Assembly: GCA_963823945.1 (NCBI GenBank)
Contig: CAWGNK010000002.1
Coordinates: forward strand, 57,699 to 121,698
Direction of reading: 5' to 3'
From: Bog-793 sp963823945
GTDB lineage: Bacteria > Actinomycetota > Acidimicrobiia > Acidimicrobiales > Bog-793
Length of the DNA stretch: 64,000 nucleotides
Position numbers and translations under genes: made by a program. Numbering within the stretch: the first letter of the stretch is position 1; each line of letters starts with the position of its first letter. This document shows, piece after piece, positions 52,991 through 61,561 of this stretch. Below the pieces are notes generated by a model. It made no database searches. It was given only the letters and a program-made list of their open reading frames with translations, and was not told where the DNA came from.

Positions 52991-53621
52991 CGCCGTGACC
53001 GCTAGCGCTCAATCGATGACCTTGGCCTCGGCCGAACAGCCAAGACGACGAACATGACGATAGAGAAGGAGACTTCTAGTGCCGACCGAAGATGAGCTGT
53101 GGGAGCCGGTTCCAGACATCGACAGCGTGCCCTGGCCACGATCGCGCCCGGTGGCCGGCCGCAACTGTCCAGGTCCTGTATGTAGTTGACCCCGGGGCTC
53201 GAGCGGTACAAATCTCGACGACCACCGACAGGGTCAGTCGTCCTGGCTGTCGTGCTCAGCGACGCAGGGTCGGCCGCGGCCAGCGACGAGGTTGCCGCCA
53301 CTGCTGCGGTGGCTCTCGATCCGATGCTCCGCCGCGAGCCACCGGCCTCGATGACGCCCGGCGAGGTCGGCCTGCTCACCGAGTTGATCGACCAGATCGC
53401 CCGTGCTGCCTGACCGACCAGAGCCCGGGCGACCCGCACACCCACCCACATCCCCAACCCGTGGTCCAGGCCAGTAGCTTCGCTCTTCATTAGGCAATAA
53501 CATCATGGCTTGCAGCGTGGTCCCAGCGCACAGACTCGCCGAGTGCCCCGTAGCGCTCAGGGTCTTCCAATAAGCAGTTGCGTTCGCACTGAAGTGGTGA
53601 CTCGCTAACCGGGGTCCTGTG
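52991..53621. other. ~630-bp region with gene fragments only
   Basis: No intact gene. A short frame at 53186-53413 (plus) ends TPGEVGLLTELIDQIARAA, which looks like the C-terminus of a MarR-type regulator, and 53080-53187 encodes VPTEDELWEPVPDIDSVPW of unknown origin. Both lack the rest of a domain. Confidence 0.4.
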
Positions 53622-54584
53622 CTACCTCACAGCCCCGATGAGCCCACCACCAACACCGGCAACCAAGATGCCCGCAAGAGCGACGTTGGCTGCCCGGGAG
53701 CCCGGCCTTGGCACTTTGAAGACCCAGATGCCGATGCCTGCATTGACCAGGAGGCTCAGCTGGGCGATGGTGAAGCCGACACCAGTGCCCACCCGAGAGA
53801 CCAAGCCAAGCAAGGCCAGGTTGCCGATGCCGAACAGTAACCCGGCCGTCAACTGCACAGTAGTGACCCTCAGGCTCAGCCTGACCGGCCCGGCCGCAGG
53901 CAGCGCGAGGGCAAGCCCGGCAGTGAGGATGCCGAGAGCAAGGGGGAAATTGGCCACCTGCGTCGGCACCTTTGCCCACTGGGCCGGCACAAAGTAACTG
54001 CCCCACAGCGCTCCTGCGGCGCTGGCCCAGAGCAGGCCACGGCGGCGGCGGCTAGCGCCAGTGGCGGCCGAGGCCGGTCCGGCCTGTGTGGCCCCGGCCG
54101 GCTTGCGGCCCGAGGCTGGTGCGGCGCCCGGGACCAGTGCCTTAGCTGGACGCTCTTCTTGCGAGCTCACGATCAAGAGGACCCCCACCAGGACCAACAC
54201 GAGTGCCGTTGTGTCCAGGACGAACCGAGCGGCTCTGAAGCTGTTCAGTTCGCCGAAGAGAAAGGCGCCCCACACGAACGCCGTGATGATGTTCAGTGGT
54301 GTCCACGACCCGGCGGCGCGGGCCAGCCCGATGGCCTCCGAGGCGCGAAAAGCAGAGTAGTTCCCCGCCGTCCAGACCAGCCCTCCGACGAAAGGCAACC
54401 AGAACTCGCGCCAACCGAAAGAGAGGTGGCCACCGCTGGCGACCAGAGCAACGGCGGCAAAAACGGCATTGCCGACCGTCACGTAAAACGTCCGCGAGCG
54501 TTGGGGAATGCCGGGCAGGGCCTGGGCCAGTGGTATCCACGTCCCCCATGACACGACCGTGACCAGCGCAAGCAATGCGGTCAT
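53622..54584 (-). CDS. GRP/DMT-family sugar uptake transporter
   Basis: 320-aa membrane protein with about ten hydrophobic segments in two halves (VVSWGTWIPLAQAL...LWGSYFVPAQWAK), the layout of the glucose/ribose porter (GRP) family of the DMT superfamily. ATG 54584 overlaps the ROK-gene stop (ATGA), so the longer open frame is rejected. Pairing with a ROK regulator supports sugar uptake; the sugar is unknown. A low-complexity Ala/Gly/Pro linker joins the halves. Confidence 0.8.
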   Translation of the reverse strand: MTALLALVTVVSWGTWIPLAQALPGIPQRSRTFYVTVGNAVFAAVALVASGGHLSFGWREFWLPFVGGLVWTAGNYSAFRASEAIGLARAAGSWTPLNIITAFVWGAFLFGELNSFRAARFVLDTTALVLVLVGVLLIVSSQEERPAKALVPGAAPASGRKPAGATQAGPASAATGASRRRRGLLWASAAGALWGSYFVPAQWAKVPTQVANFPLALGILTAGLALALPAAGPVRLSLRVTTVQLTAGLLFGIGNLALLGLVSRVGTGVGFTIAQLSLLVNAGIGIWVFKVPRPGSRAANVALAGILVAGVGGGLIGAVR

Positions 54585-55852
54585 GATTGCCTTTGCCGCA
54601 GGTGCCCAGTGCTCTCGGCTGTCTCCTCGGCCCGTCCGTTCAATAGGTCGGCGGACCGTTGTCGGCGTTGTGACCACGAACGCAGGCCACCTTTGGTGAG
54701 GAACGCGGAGAAGGCTTCCTCGCTGGCGCCGACCAGGGGGGCGTCGTCGCCGAAATGGGCGGGGACGAGCGGCGGGGGCGCGGAAAGACGGAAGTGCATG
54801 AGGCCGGCGAGGTAGGCCGAGTGGACGTGGTCACCGGCGACTTCCAGCAATTCTCGTCCCAAGCCCCCGAAGGTGACAATGTCGGGGTCGAGGGCGTTGA
54901 CGAGGCCGGCAACCCCTCGCCCGGCAGCGCTTGCCATCTGCTGGACGGCAGCGACCTCTTCGTGCTCGAGGACAGGTGCCGCATGGGCGACGCCGAGGAC
55001 GTGGCGGACATAGCTGACCTCGTCGGTGGGTTGCGGTTGGTTGAGGGCCCGGGCGACGGCGGCACCGTCGAGGGTGGTGTTCCAACACCCTCGTGCACCG
55101 CAGCGGCACTGTTGGGCTGCGTCACCGAAGGGCATATGGCCAAACTCGCCGGCGGTGCCGGTAGCGCCAAGAACAAGTCGGCCGCCTTCGATGAAGCCAC
55201 CGCCGATGCCAGCGTCCATGTACAAGTGCAGGACCGACCCGGCGCCCACCGCTGCGCCGCGACGCGCTTCGGCGATGGCAGCAAAGGAGGCGTCGTTGCC
55301 AGCCAGAATGGCCCGGCCGTCCCGCTCGCGCGGCCAGAGCACGCCGAGGTCGATGTCCTCCCAGCCGAGGTTCGCCGCCTGGGCAAGGTGATTGTCAACC
55401 ACTGTCCCGGGAACAGAGACGGCGACTGACCGGATGCGGCGACGGTAACGGCCGCGGACAGACCGTAACGCCGCTCCCAGTTCGTCCAGGACCTGGTCGG
55501 GGTCCCGTCGATGCGCTCGGTCGGCCCGCACCAGCTCGGTCCCGCCGAGCTGCGTCACGGCGAGCTTCCAGGTCTCGTGGCCGACGGCGGCGGCAACCAC
55601 GAGGGGCCCTCGTGGATGGGGGTGGATGGTCGTCGTGGGCCTGCCGCGCCCACCGGTAGGGGGTGCCGGGCGCTCGGTGACCAGGTCGAGGGCGCGGAGC
55701 CGGGCCACGGTCTCGGTGACGAAGCCGCTCGTCATGCCGGTCTCACGAGCTACAGCTGCACGCTCGATACCCGGTCGTTCGTGGACGGCCCGGAGAACTG
55801 CAACGAGCCCCGTGGCGCGCCGTAGTTCAGTCATCATTCCGTGCACAGGCAT
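54581..55852 (-). CDS. ROK-family transcriptional regulator/sugar kinase
   Basis: 423 aa. N-terminal winged helix (GIERAAVARETGMTSGFVTETVARLRALDLV) and ROK domain: ILAGNDASFAAIAEA with the catalytic-type Asp, LYMDAGIGGGFIEGG, GEFGHMPFGDAAQQCRCGARGCWNT (zinc-binding CxCGxxGC). The combination is that of NagC/XylR repressors. It is the first gene of an operon with the sugar transporter, and probably senses the transported sugar. Confidence 0.9.
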   Translation of the reverse strand: MPVHGMMTELRRATGLVAVLRAVHERPGIERAAVARETGMTSGFVTETVARLRALDLVTERPAPPTGGRGRPTTTIHPHPRGPLVVAAAVGHETWKLAVTQLGGTELVRADRAHRRDPDQVLDELGAALRSVRGRYRRRIRSVAVSVPGTVVDNHLAQAANLGWEDIDLGVLWPRERDGRAILAGNDASFAAIAEARRGAAVGAGSVLHLYMDAGIGGGFIEGGRLVLGATGTAGEFGHMPFGDAAQQCRCGARGCWNTTLDGAAVARALNQPQPTDEVSYVRHVLGVAHAAPVLEHEEVAAVQQMASAAGRGVAGLVNALDPDIVTFGGLGRELLEVAGDHVHSAYLAGLMHFRLSAPPPLVPAHFGDDAPLVGASEEAFSAFLTKGGLRSWSQRRQRSADLLNGRAEETAESTGHLRQRQS

Positions 55853-55951
55853 TTTACTCGTTCACCGACTATAACGTGTTCGCCCGTGTGGCACCAGTTG
55901 CCGACGGGCAAGGCCAGAGCGGACCTCCTGTGCCCCGAGACCAAAGTCCTT

Positions 55952-56110
55952 GATGCGCTGCGAGCCGCGAAGTTCGCTGCCCTGCGCGAGGACCTCGAGG
56001 GAGGGAGGCGCCACTCGGACCCGGGGCGCCGTCGCGCGAGCGGATAGGCGCGCTCCTCGACGCACTGCTCACCTTCAAATTGGAGAATTGCCACCCAATG
56101 CGTGCACGCG
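55952..56110 (+). pseudogene. TetR ligand-domain fossil
   Basis: Fragments in two frames read DALRAAKFAALREDLEGG and ERIGALLDALLTFKLENCHPM, which align with the intact TetR protein encoded at 51071-51673 (QRRYEPLRDAIESG and QRIAAILDAILVVKLDNCHL). Frame changed and truncated on both sides. The surrounding 55853-56336 has no other gene. Confidence 0.6.
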
Positions 56111-56336
56111 AGGTGGCCGCAGCCGGAGTTCAGCAGAGCGAGTATTGCCGGTGGATTCAGACCCGACGAAGCTCTTGGTCACGACATCTGCCCTATGCAG
56201 CCGCCTGCGTGCCTGCCCTCTTCAATGTCGCCAGATTGCGGCTGTGTCCCGAGAAACTCCCCCGCCGACGGCTGGCTTGGGCGCCTGCTCAACACGTTCG
56301 CGGAGCACCGCCGGCGCGGCCTGTAGGGTTCGTCCC

Positions 56337-57512
56337 ATGTCGGACGCCCCGCCCCATCCGGAGCCGTTCACCCCGCAGACCGCCCCGGCGGCGCTCGAGG
56401 ACCTCCGCGCGCGGCTGCGCGCGACTCGTTGGCCGGACGCGCCCGAGGAGGCCGAGTGGTCGCTCGGGACCGACCTCGCCTACCTGCGCGAGCTCGTCGC
56501 CTATTGGGCGGACGGCTTCGACTGGCCGGCGCAGGAGGCGGCGCTCGCCCGGTTCCCCCACTTCCGCGTCCGCCTCGATGGCCTCGGGATCCACTTCGTG
56601 CACGTCCGGGCCGCCGCTTCGGCTGGGCCGGTCCTTCCGTTGGTCCTCAGCCACGGCTGGCCGGACTCGTTCTGGCGCTACGCCAAGGTCATCCCCCTCC
56701 TCACCGACCCCGGCGCGCATGGCGCCGACCCCGCCGACGCGTTCGACGTGGTCGTGCCCGACATGCCGGGCTTCGGGTACTCCGACCGCCCCACCGGCCC
56801 GCCCCCCGACTCGATCGCCGTCGCCGGACTGTGGGCCAAGCTCATGGGCGTCCTCGGCTATGCGCGCTTTGGCGCCGCGGGCGGGGACATCGGCAGCCAC
56901 GTGAGCCGCTACCTCGCGCTCGACCATGCCGACAGGGTCGTTGCCGTCCACCGCATGGACGCGGGCTTGCCCGTCTTCACCGGCGACCCGGCGGACCTCG
57001 CGCCGGAGGAGCGCGCCTGGCTCGAGGGCGCTGCGGCCTGGGGCGCGACCGAGGGCGCCTACGCTGCGATGCACCGCACCAAGCCCCAGACCGCCGCCTT
57101 CGGGCTCACCGACTCGCCGGCCGGGCTCGCGGCGTGGATCGTGGAGAAGCTCCGGGCGTGGAGCGACTGCGGCGGCGAGGTCGAACGGCGCTTCACCAAG
57201 GACGAGATCCTCACGAACGTCACGCTCTACTGGCTCACGGGCACGATCGGCTCGTCGATGCGCATGTACCGCGCGAACGCCGCGATCCCGCCCGCGCAGC
57301 TTGCCCGCCGGGTCGAGGTGCCGTCCGGCTTCTCACTCTTTGCCGGCGACATCGTCCGCCCACCCCGAGCGTGGCTCGAGCGTACGGCGAACGTCGTACG
57401 CGTTACCGAGCCCGCCTGCGGAGGGCACTTCGCGCCGTTCGAGGAGCCCGAGCTCTACGCGGAGGAGCTGCGCGCCTTCTTCCGCCCCTACCGGGCGGTG
57501 GCGACAGGCTGA
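56337..57512 (+). CDS. Epoxide hydrolase (EHN-type alpha/beta hydrolase)
   Basis: 391 aa. N-terminal EHN domain (LEDLRARLRATRWPDAPEEAEWSLGTDLAYLRELVAYW) and an alpha/beta-hydrolase core: oxyanion motif SHGWPDSFW, nucleophile Asp in AAGGDIGSHVSRYL, and catalytic His in CGGHFAPFEEPELYA; lid tyrosines are likely in MRMYRANA. ATG 56337 begins the EHN domain. Hydrolyses an epoxide to a diol; the substrate is unknown. Likely island cargo. Confidence 0.88.
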   Translation: MSDAPPHPEPFTPQTAPAALEDLRARLRATRWPDAPEEAEWSLGTDLAYLRELVAYWADGFDWPAQEAALARFPHFRVRLDGLGIHFVHVRAAASAGPVLPLVLSHGWPDSFWRYAKVIPLLTDPGAHGADPADAFDVVVPDMPGFGYSDRPTGPPPDSIAVAGLWAKLMGVLGYARFGAAGGDIGSHVSRYLALDHADRVVAVHRMDAGLPVFTGDPADLAPEERAWLEGAAAWGATEGAYAAMHRTKPQTAAFGLTDSPAGLAAWIVEKLRAWSDCGGEVERRFTKDEILTNVTLYWLTGTIGSSMRMYRANAAIPPAQLARRVEVPSGFSLFAGDIVRPPRAWLERTANVVRVTEPACGGHFAPFEEPELYAEELRAFFRPYRAVATG

Positions 57513-57628
57513 GAGCGCCGCCGCGCGCGGGCGCGGCTGGCAGGTCTCGCACAGGTAGGTGTAGGGCACCAATTCACCGATCGGACCGCTGAGCTGGCAC
57601 TATTCGGCACCGTCGAGCATCATCTGCC

Positions 57629-59017
57629 ATGCCCCTCGGCCTCTGCTATCTCGTCATGTGCCGGATCTTCGGCCTGCTGAGATCCTGCCGGCGGACACCT
57701 TTGGAAAAGGACATCGAGCTGATGGTGCTCCGCCACGAGGTCCGGGCGCTGAAGCGTCAGCTCCATGGTCGCGTTCGCTACCGGACCACGGACCGAGCGA
57801 TCCTGACGGCGCTCAGCAGGTTGCTCCCGCGATGGCGGTGGCGTTGCTTTCTCGTCACGCCCGATACCCTGCTCCGCTGGCATCGGGAGCTCTCGAGACG
57901 CAAGTGGAAACGTTGGCGAACCCAGCGAGGTCCTGGACGTCCCCCGCTCGGCGCTGAGATCGTCGAGCTGATCGTCAGACTCGGCCGAGAGAACCGCCGC
58001 TGGGGATGTGTTCGCATTCAGGGCGAGCTTCGCGGTCTCGGGATCCGTCTCTCGGCAAGCTCGATCCGCCGGGTACTTCGACACCACGGTCTCGGACCAG
58101 CACCTCGGAGCGGGCCTACGTGGAAGGAGTTCCTCGCCGCCCAGGCAAGCGGCATCTTGGCCACCGACTTCTTCGTCGTGGACACCATCAAGTTCACCCA
58201 GCTCTATGTTCTATTCGTCATCGAGATCCAGAGCCGCATAGTCCGCATCCTCGGGGTCACCGATCATCCGACCGGCTCCTTTGTCACCCAGGTTGCCCGC
58301 AACCTCGCAGGGGATCTCGCCGAGCGCCGTCGGTCTTTCCGGTTCTTGATCCGAGACCGCGACGCGAAGTTCACCGCCAGCTTCGACGAGGTGTTCTCCT
58401 CTGAAGGCATCAAGGTGATCAAGACACCGGTGAGATCGCCTCGAGCGAACGCGATCGCGGAGAGGTGGGTACGGTCCGTCCGGGAAGAGTGCCTCGACTG
58501 GACGCTCGTTCTTGGCCGTCGTCATCTCGATGCAGTCCTTCGCGACTACGTCCAGCACTATAACGAGCACCGGCCTCACCGTGGCCTCCGGCTCGAGGCG
58601 CCATCACCGGTCGCCACGATAAGCCCTATTGCGGAAGATAAAGCCCACGGACGGAACTTACTCGTCCATTACGTCCCGCTCACCGCGCTCGGTCCCGTCG
58701 CCCGCCTGCGGTCGACTGGCGTGGTGGCGAATTGCAGATTCTGTCAAGGGCGACCGAACACGCCGCGAGGGACAACTTCTCGCTATCCGACGTGTTCCAC
58801 AACGAGTCGCATGGGCCGTTTACGCACAGAAGGTCGCCCTGAACGCCGACCCTTCTTCGCTGGGTCCACCGCCCCGATCAGACAGGGAGGATCGCTGGTT
58901 CTGATCGGCCCCCGCACCTCCGTGTCTCCTCCGGCGTCTGCCGTTAGCCTGCGCGTGAGGCACGCCGGAGGGACGAGGAAGGGGCGAGCGGCAGGGTCGA
59001 CCTCGGGGCACGTCTAG
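57629..59017 (+). CDS. rve-type (IS3/IS481-like) transposase with altered C-terminus
   Basis: 462-aa frame. An N-terminal helical region, helix-turn-helix (GAEIVELIVRLGRENRRWGCVRIQGELRGLGIRLSASSIRRVLRHHGLGPA) and DDE core (ATDFFVVDTI; LIRDRDAKFTASFDEVF; PRANAIAERWVRSVREECLDW; YNEHRPHRGL). Family-like sequence ends near residue 326 (~58605); the following ~135 residues look like read-through into foreign sequence, so the normal stop has been lost and the 3' end of the IS is probably missing. Terminal repeats were not found. Confidence 0.8.
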   Translation: MPLGLCYLVMCRIFGLLRSCRRTPLEKDIELMVLRHEVRALKRQLHGRVRYRTTDRAILTALSRLLPRWRWRCFLVTPDTLLRWHRELSRRKWKRWRTQRGPGRPPLGAEIVELIVRLGRENRRWGCVRIQGELRGLGIRLSASSIRRVLRHHGLGPAPRSGPTWKEFLAAQASGILATDFFVVDTIKFTQLYVLFVIEIQSRIVRILGVTDHPTGSFVTQVARNLAGDLAERRRSFRFLIRDRDAKFTASFDEVFSSEGIKVIKTPVRSPRANAIAERWVRSVREECLDWTLVLGRRHLDAVLRDYVQHYNEHRPHRGLRLEAPSPVATISPIAEDKAHGRNLLVHYVPLTALGPVARLRSTGVVANCRFCQGRPNTPRGTTSRYPTCSTTSRMGRLRTEGRPERRPFFAGSTAPIRQGGSLVLIGPRTSVSPPASAVSLRVRHAGGTRKGRAAGSTSGHV

Positions 59018-59213
59018 GACCTGCGCTGACGGCTTGCATCGGCGTCACAACAAGGGGCGTCCGAGCATCACGCCTGATGCACAAGGTGCCAAACCGGCGG
59101 CGGCGTCCGGCGCGGACGTCCGAGCCTTGCAGCACTCACGATCGCGCCGTGTTCGCGGAGCATAGTCACTCACGAGGACTTTCCGTCGCTCGACACCGGC
59201 CTCGGTGCGGGAT
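58640..59213. other. No gene apart from transposase read-through
   Basis: Contains the foreign tail of the transposase frame and then unassigned sequence. No domain or convincing start was seen on either strand. Confidence 0.4.
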
Positions 59214-59507
59214 TCAGGAGGTCGTCGCCTTGTCGATCAACCGCCACTCCGCTCCGAGGGCGTCGGCGAGACGAAGGAGCGTCTTCTCGTTCGGGAAGAT
59301 CGAACCACGCTCGATCCTGCTGATGTCGCCCTGGTCGATGCCGGTCTTCTCGGCTAGCTCGATCTGAGTGAGGCCGAGGAACTCCCGGCGCTCCATCACC
59401 TGAACCGCGAGCCGGTAGGTCTGTTCGAAGACCGCCCCGTCACTTCGCGTTTCGGCCGGCAGGCGCGCACGGCGGGTCGTCGAAGCCTCTTCGTAGCTGC
59501 GAGTCAT
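59214..59507 (-). CDS. XRE-family transcriptional regulator (HigA/antitoxin-like)
   Basis: 97 aa. YRLAVQVMERREFLGLTQIELAEKTGIDQGDISRIERGSIFPNEKTLLRLADALGAEWRLI is a standard Cro/CI helix-turn-helix near the C-terminus of a short protein. No HigB/RelE toxin gene was found on either side, so it may be an orphan. A palindrome lies 19 bp upstream of the start. Confidence 0.85.
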   Translation of the reverse strand: MTRSYEEASTTRRARLPAETRSDGAVFEQTYRLAVQVMERREFLGLTQIELAEKTGIDQGDISRIERGSIFPNEKTLLRLADALGAEWRLIDKATTS

Positions 59508-59525
59508 GTCGCCTCCTCAGATCAT

Positions 59526-59543
59526 TATGGGCTTTCACCCATA
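59526..59543. promoter_or_regulatory. XRE operator-like palindrome
   Basis: TATGGG-CTTTCA-CCCATA, perfect 6-6-6 inverted repeat, 19-36 bp before the XRE start; likely autoregulatory site. Confidence 0.55.
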
Positions 59544-59660
59544 GCACGCCCAACGCGATCGTGGCGTGCGCCTGGCCGTCAACGACGACGGGAGCGGCAC
59601 CGCCCCCGGGCGTCGCGGCTCCGACCCGAGTCCTTCTACTCACAGGGCTCTGACCTGGGG

Positions 59661-59828
59661 CTGTGAGTGTTCCTGTGAGTGTTGCTGTGAGTGTTGCTGT
59701 GAGTGTTGCTGTGAGTTGCCGGTGCGCGCAGACCCTCCCCTGCGTGATTGCCGACCGAAGAAATCGCCCCGCGATCTCGTCTGTGAGCACTGCTGTGAGT
59801 GTTGCTGTGAGAGATGCTGTGAGTCGAT
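59661..59828. repeat. Phased 12-bp CTGTGAG repeat array
   Basis: CTGTGAG recurs every 12 bp at 59661, 59673, 59685, 59697 and 59709, then at 59781, 59793, 59805 and 59817; the gap between blocks (72 bp) is also a multiple of 12. The full unit in the best copies is CTGTGAGTGTTG. The array is iteron-like. Translations such as CCECCCECC or THSNTHSN are by-products. Confidence 0.8.
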
Positions 59829-59975
59829 CGGCGCACCATTGCGCAATGGCTCGGCTCCGTTCCGCCCGTCGCGCGTCCACCGGTACGTATCCCCTGCTCC
59901 CCGAATCGGCGTCCTCGGGGCAGCCCGCGGCCGGAAGGCAACCGGCGGTGTCGCAACCAGCAATGAGGGATTGCT

Positions 59976-60236
59976 GTGCATGATCGAGGGGGGTTGACCC
60001 CGGCACAACGATCCCTTCGCTCCCGCTTGGCTGCCTACAGCCTTCACGCCAAGCGCGACCCCAAAGAAACGACCCAAGCGGCCCGTGCCGCGTTCCTGAC
60101 CCGTTTCGAGCGTGAAGTAGACCCCGATGGCTCTCTGCCGCCTGCCGAGCGTGCCAGGCGCGCCCAGGCAGCGCTAAAGGCGCACATGACTCGACTGGCT
60201 TTGGCATCGTCACGGGCGAGGTCGAGAACAACATGA
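59976..60236 (+). CDS. 86-aa conserved mobile-element protein
   Basis: LTPAQRSLRSRLAAYSLHAKRDPKETTQAARAAFLTRFEREVDPDGSLPPAERARRAQAALKAHM is a basic, helical small protein of a type common in actinobacterial mobile elements; function unknown. GTG 59976 start. It lies beside the repeat array and integrase, so a role in island replication, excision or integration is possible but unproved. Confidence 0.7.
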   Translation: MHDRGGLTPAQRSLRSRLAAYSLHAKRDPKETTQAARAAFLTRFEREVDPDGSLPPAERARRAQAALKAHMTRLALASSRARSRTT

Positions 60237-60338
60237 GAACGCAACCGGTGCTGGGGTCTTTCGCCAGGGGCGCGACGGTAGATACGGCCAAACGCGACAC
60301 GCACACCGAGAGACGCTCCGGGGCACAGCGGTTGAGTT

Positions 60339-61256
60339 CTAGATGCGGTCACCGGGGAGGATTCGCCGGTAGCTGTCGCGGGCGCGCTCGTCAGCGTTGG
60401 AAGCACCGTACCTGTTCAACATGACACGACTTTTCCATCCGAAAAGTCTCATTGCGTCGGTCTCACCTCCGCCAGAGGCGAGCCACGCATGGGCGGCAGT
60501 GTGTCGGAATTGATGAGGATGCAGCTGAGCGATACCCGCCGTCGCGCAGCGCCGCCTGAGTATCTGCGCGACGCCGCTGGTGGTTAGGCCACCTTTCGGA
60601 CCGAGCCACAGGGCTGGGCAATGCGACTGAGGATGGCGCTTTCGCAGACGGAGATATCGGTCAAGAGCGGAACTGGTCTTCGGTCCGTACGGTGCCGACC
60701 GCGGACGCTTTCCCTTGCCGACGACGTTGATGACTTCGGCCTCCAAGATGACATCCTCCACCGCGAGGTCCGTTATCTCGGCGAGGCGACACCCCGTGTC
60801 GATGAACAGACGCAGAATCGCCATGTCGCGTCGGCTCTCGAAGTCTGTACCTTCACAAGCCTTGAGCAGTCTCCTGAGGTCATTATCGGTCACGATCGGC
60901 ACGGGCACGTCGGGGATGCTCGGGGGCTTCATGCGGGCCATCGGCGAATCGGTCAACTCCCCTTCGTCCACCAGGTAAAGGAAGAACTGCCGCAGCGCCT
61001 GGTGCCGTGTAAGCGCTGTCGTTGGCTTCCATCGAGCCAACTGGTCGGCGATGAAGGCTTCAACGTGCTCGCGCTTGACCTCACCGACAGCAGTCGGCAT
61101 GTCGTGACAGTGCAGGAACTGAAGAAACAGTTGAACTGTCTCGCCATAGCCACGGATTGTCTTCTCCGAGCGGTTGCGCGCTCGAAGCCGCCGGCCCCAG
61201 CTTTCGAGATACTCGTCGACCTCGCCACCTTCTGCATCAGCGAGCTTTGTTGCCAC
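60339..61256 (-). CDS. Tyrosine recombinase (island integrase, XerD-like)
   Basis: 305 aa. N-terminal SAM-like core-binding domain (TIRGYGETVQLFLQFLHCHDMPTAVGEVKREHVEAFIADQLARW) and catalytic domain with all residues: Arg in IDTGCRLAEITDL, Lys in GKGKRPR, HQFRHTAA (HxxR), Trp in LFGWKSRVM and Tyr in LNRYGASN. It lies 138 bp from the right attachment core and is complete, so it is the likely integrase for the tRNA-Val site. Confidence 0.92.
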   Translation of the reverse strand: MATKLADAEGGEVDEYLESWGRRLRARNRSEKTIRGYGETVQLFLQFLHCHDMPTAVGEVKREHVEAFIADQLARWKPTTALTRHQALRQFFLYLVDEGELTDSPMARMKPPSIPDVPVPIVTDNDLRRLLKACEGTDFESRRDMAILRLFIDTGCRLAEITDLAVEDVILEAEVINVVGKGKRPRSAPYGPKTSSALDRYLRLRKRHPQSHCPALWLGPKGGLTTSGVAQILRRRCATAGIAQLHPHQFRHTAAHAWLASGGGETDAMRLFGWKSRVMLNRYGASNADERARDSYRRILPGDRI

Positions 61257-61315
61257 TCGGTCCCCTAGCGGCTACCGACTCCGACATTCGGGCCGTGCCA
61301 CACTTCACCCTAGCG

Positions 61316-61331
61316 CTATTAGCAGGTCTAG
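61316..61331. repeat. Possible integrase/excisionase arm site, right
   Basis: CTATTAGCAGGTCTAG; 15 of 16 bases match 45488-45503, at equal distance from its attachment core and in the same orientation. Between it and the core lies a CCATCT...AGATGG inverted repeat (~61356-61389). Confidence 0.5.
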
Positions 61332-61393
61332 GTGCGCTGTGCGCTGTGCTAGTCCATCTGGACTTCGCTATACATCCAGGTAGATGGCACTTT

Positions 61394-61437
61394 GTGGGCG
61401 CTGACGGACTTGAACCGCCGACCTGCTCGTTGTAAGC
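61394..61437. repeat. Right attachment site (within tRNA-Val)
   Basis: Direct repeat of 45381-45424 with one C/T difference; corresponds to the 3' half of tRNA-Val from the anticodon loop to just past the acceptor. Confidence 0.88.
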
Positions 61438-61468
61438 GAGCTGCTCTAACCACCTGAGCTAAGCGCCC
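61395..61468 (-). tRNA. tRNA-Val (anticodon TAC)
   Basis: Minus-strand cloverleaf: acceptor GGGCGCT/AGCGCCC, D-arm GCTCAGGTGGTTAGAGC, anticodon arm GCTCG-CTTACAA-CGAGC, T-arm GGCGG-TTCAAGT-CCGTC. CCA is not encoded. The gene has been kept intact by the island's own 3' half. Confidence 0.96.
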
Positions 61469-61561
61469 GTTGCACGTTCGGCGCGCCCACCGCCTGCAGC
61501 TCTCGCCGGCGACCGATCGGTTGCGCCCGGCAATTGTCGCATCTGGATCGGGCCCGTCGCC

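Larger units (their letters stand above)
45381..61437. mobile_element. ~16.0-kb genomic island integrated in tRNA-Val(UAC)
   Basis: 44-bp direct repeats (45381-45424 and 61394-61437, one mismatch) bound the region; the right copy is the 3' half of an intact tRNA-Val, the left copy a displaced 3' half lacking the 5' half. A full-length tyrosine recombinase sits 138 bp inside the right end. Cargo: dcm, vsr and two nuclease-like genes, TetR/SnoaL/NmrA, ROK and sugar transporter, epoxide hydrolase, an IS, XRE regulator and several gene fossils. Repeat spacing is 16,013 bp. No conjugation genes are visible, so it is an integrative island and not a self-transmissible ICE. Confidence 0.85.

Noticed and set aside
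59214..59507. Complete HigBA toxin-antitoxin pair
   Set aside because: Only the XRE antitoxin-like gene is present; no RelE/HigB-type frame was found upstream or downstream.
59661..59828. CRISPR-like array
   Set aside because: Units are 12 bp without unique 30-40-bp spacers, and no cas gene is near; they are tandem/phased short repeats.
59566..59997. Cysteine-rich 143-aa protein (CECCCECC repeats)
   Set aside because: The cysteines come from translating the 12-bp repeat; all frames through the repeat give periodic peptides, and no ribosome-binding site supports this one.
61157..61435. 92-aa frame ending GADGLEPPTCSL
   Set aside because: Typical false frame made by reading the complement of a tRNA; the end lies inside tRNA-Val.
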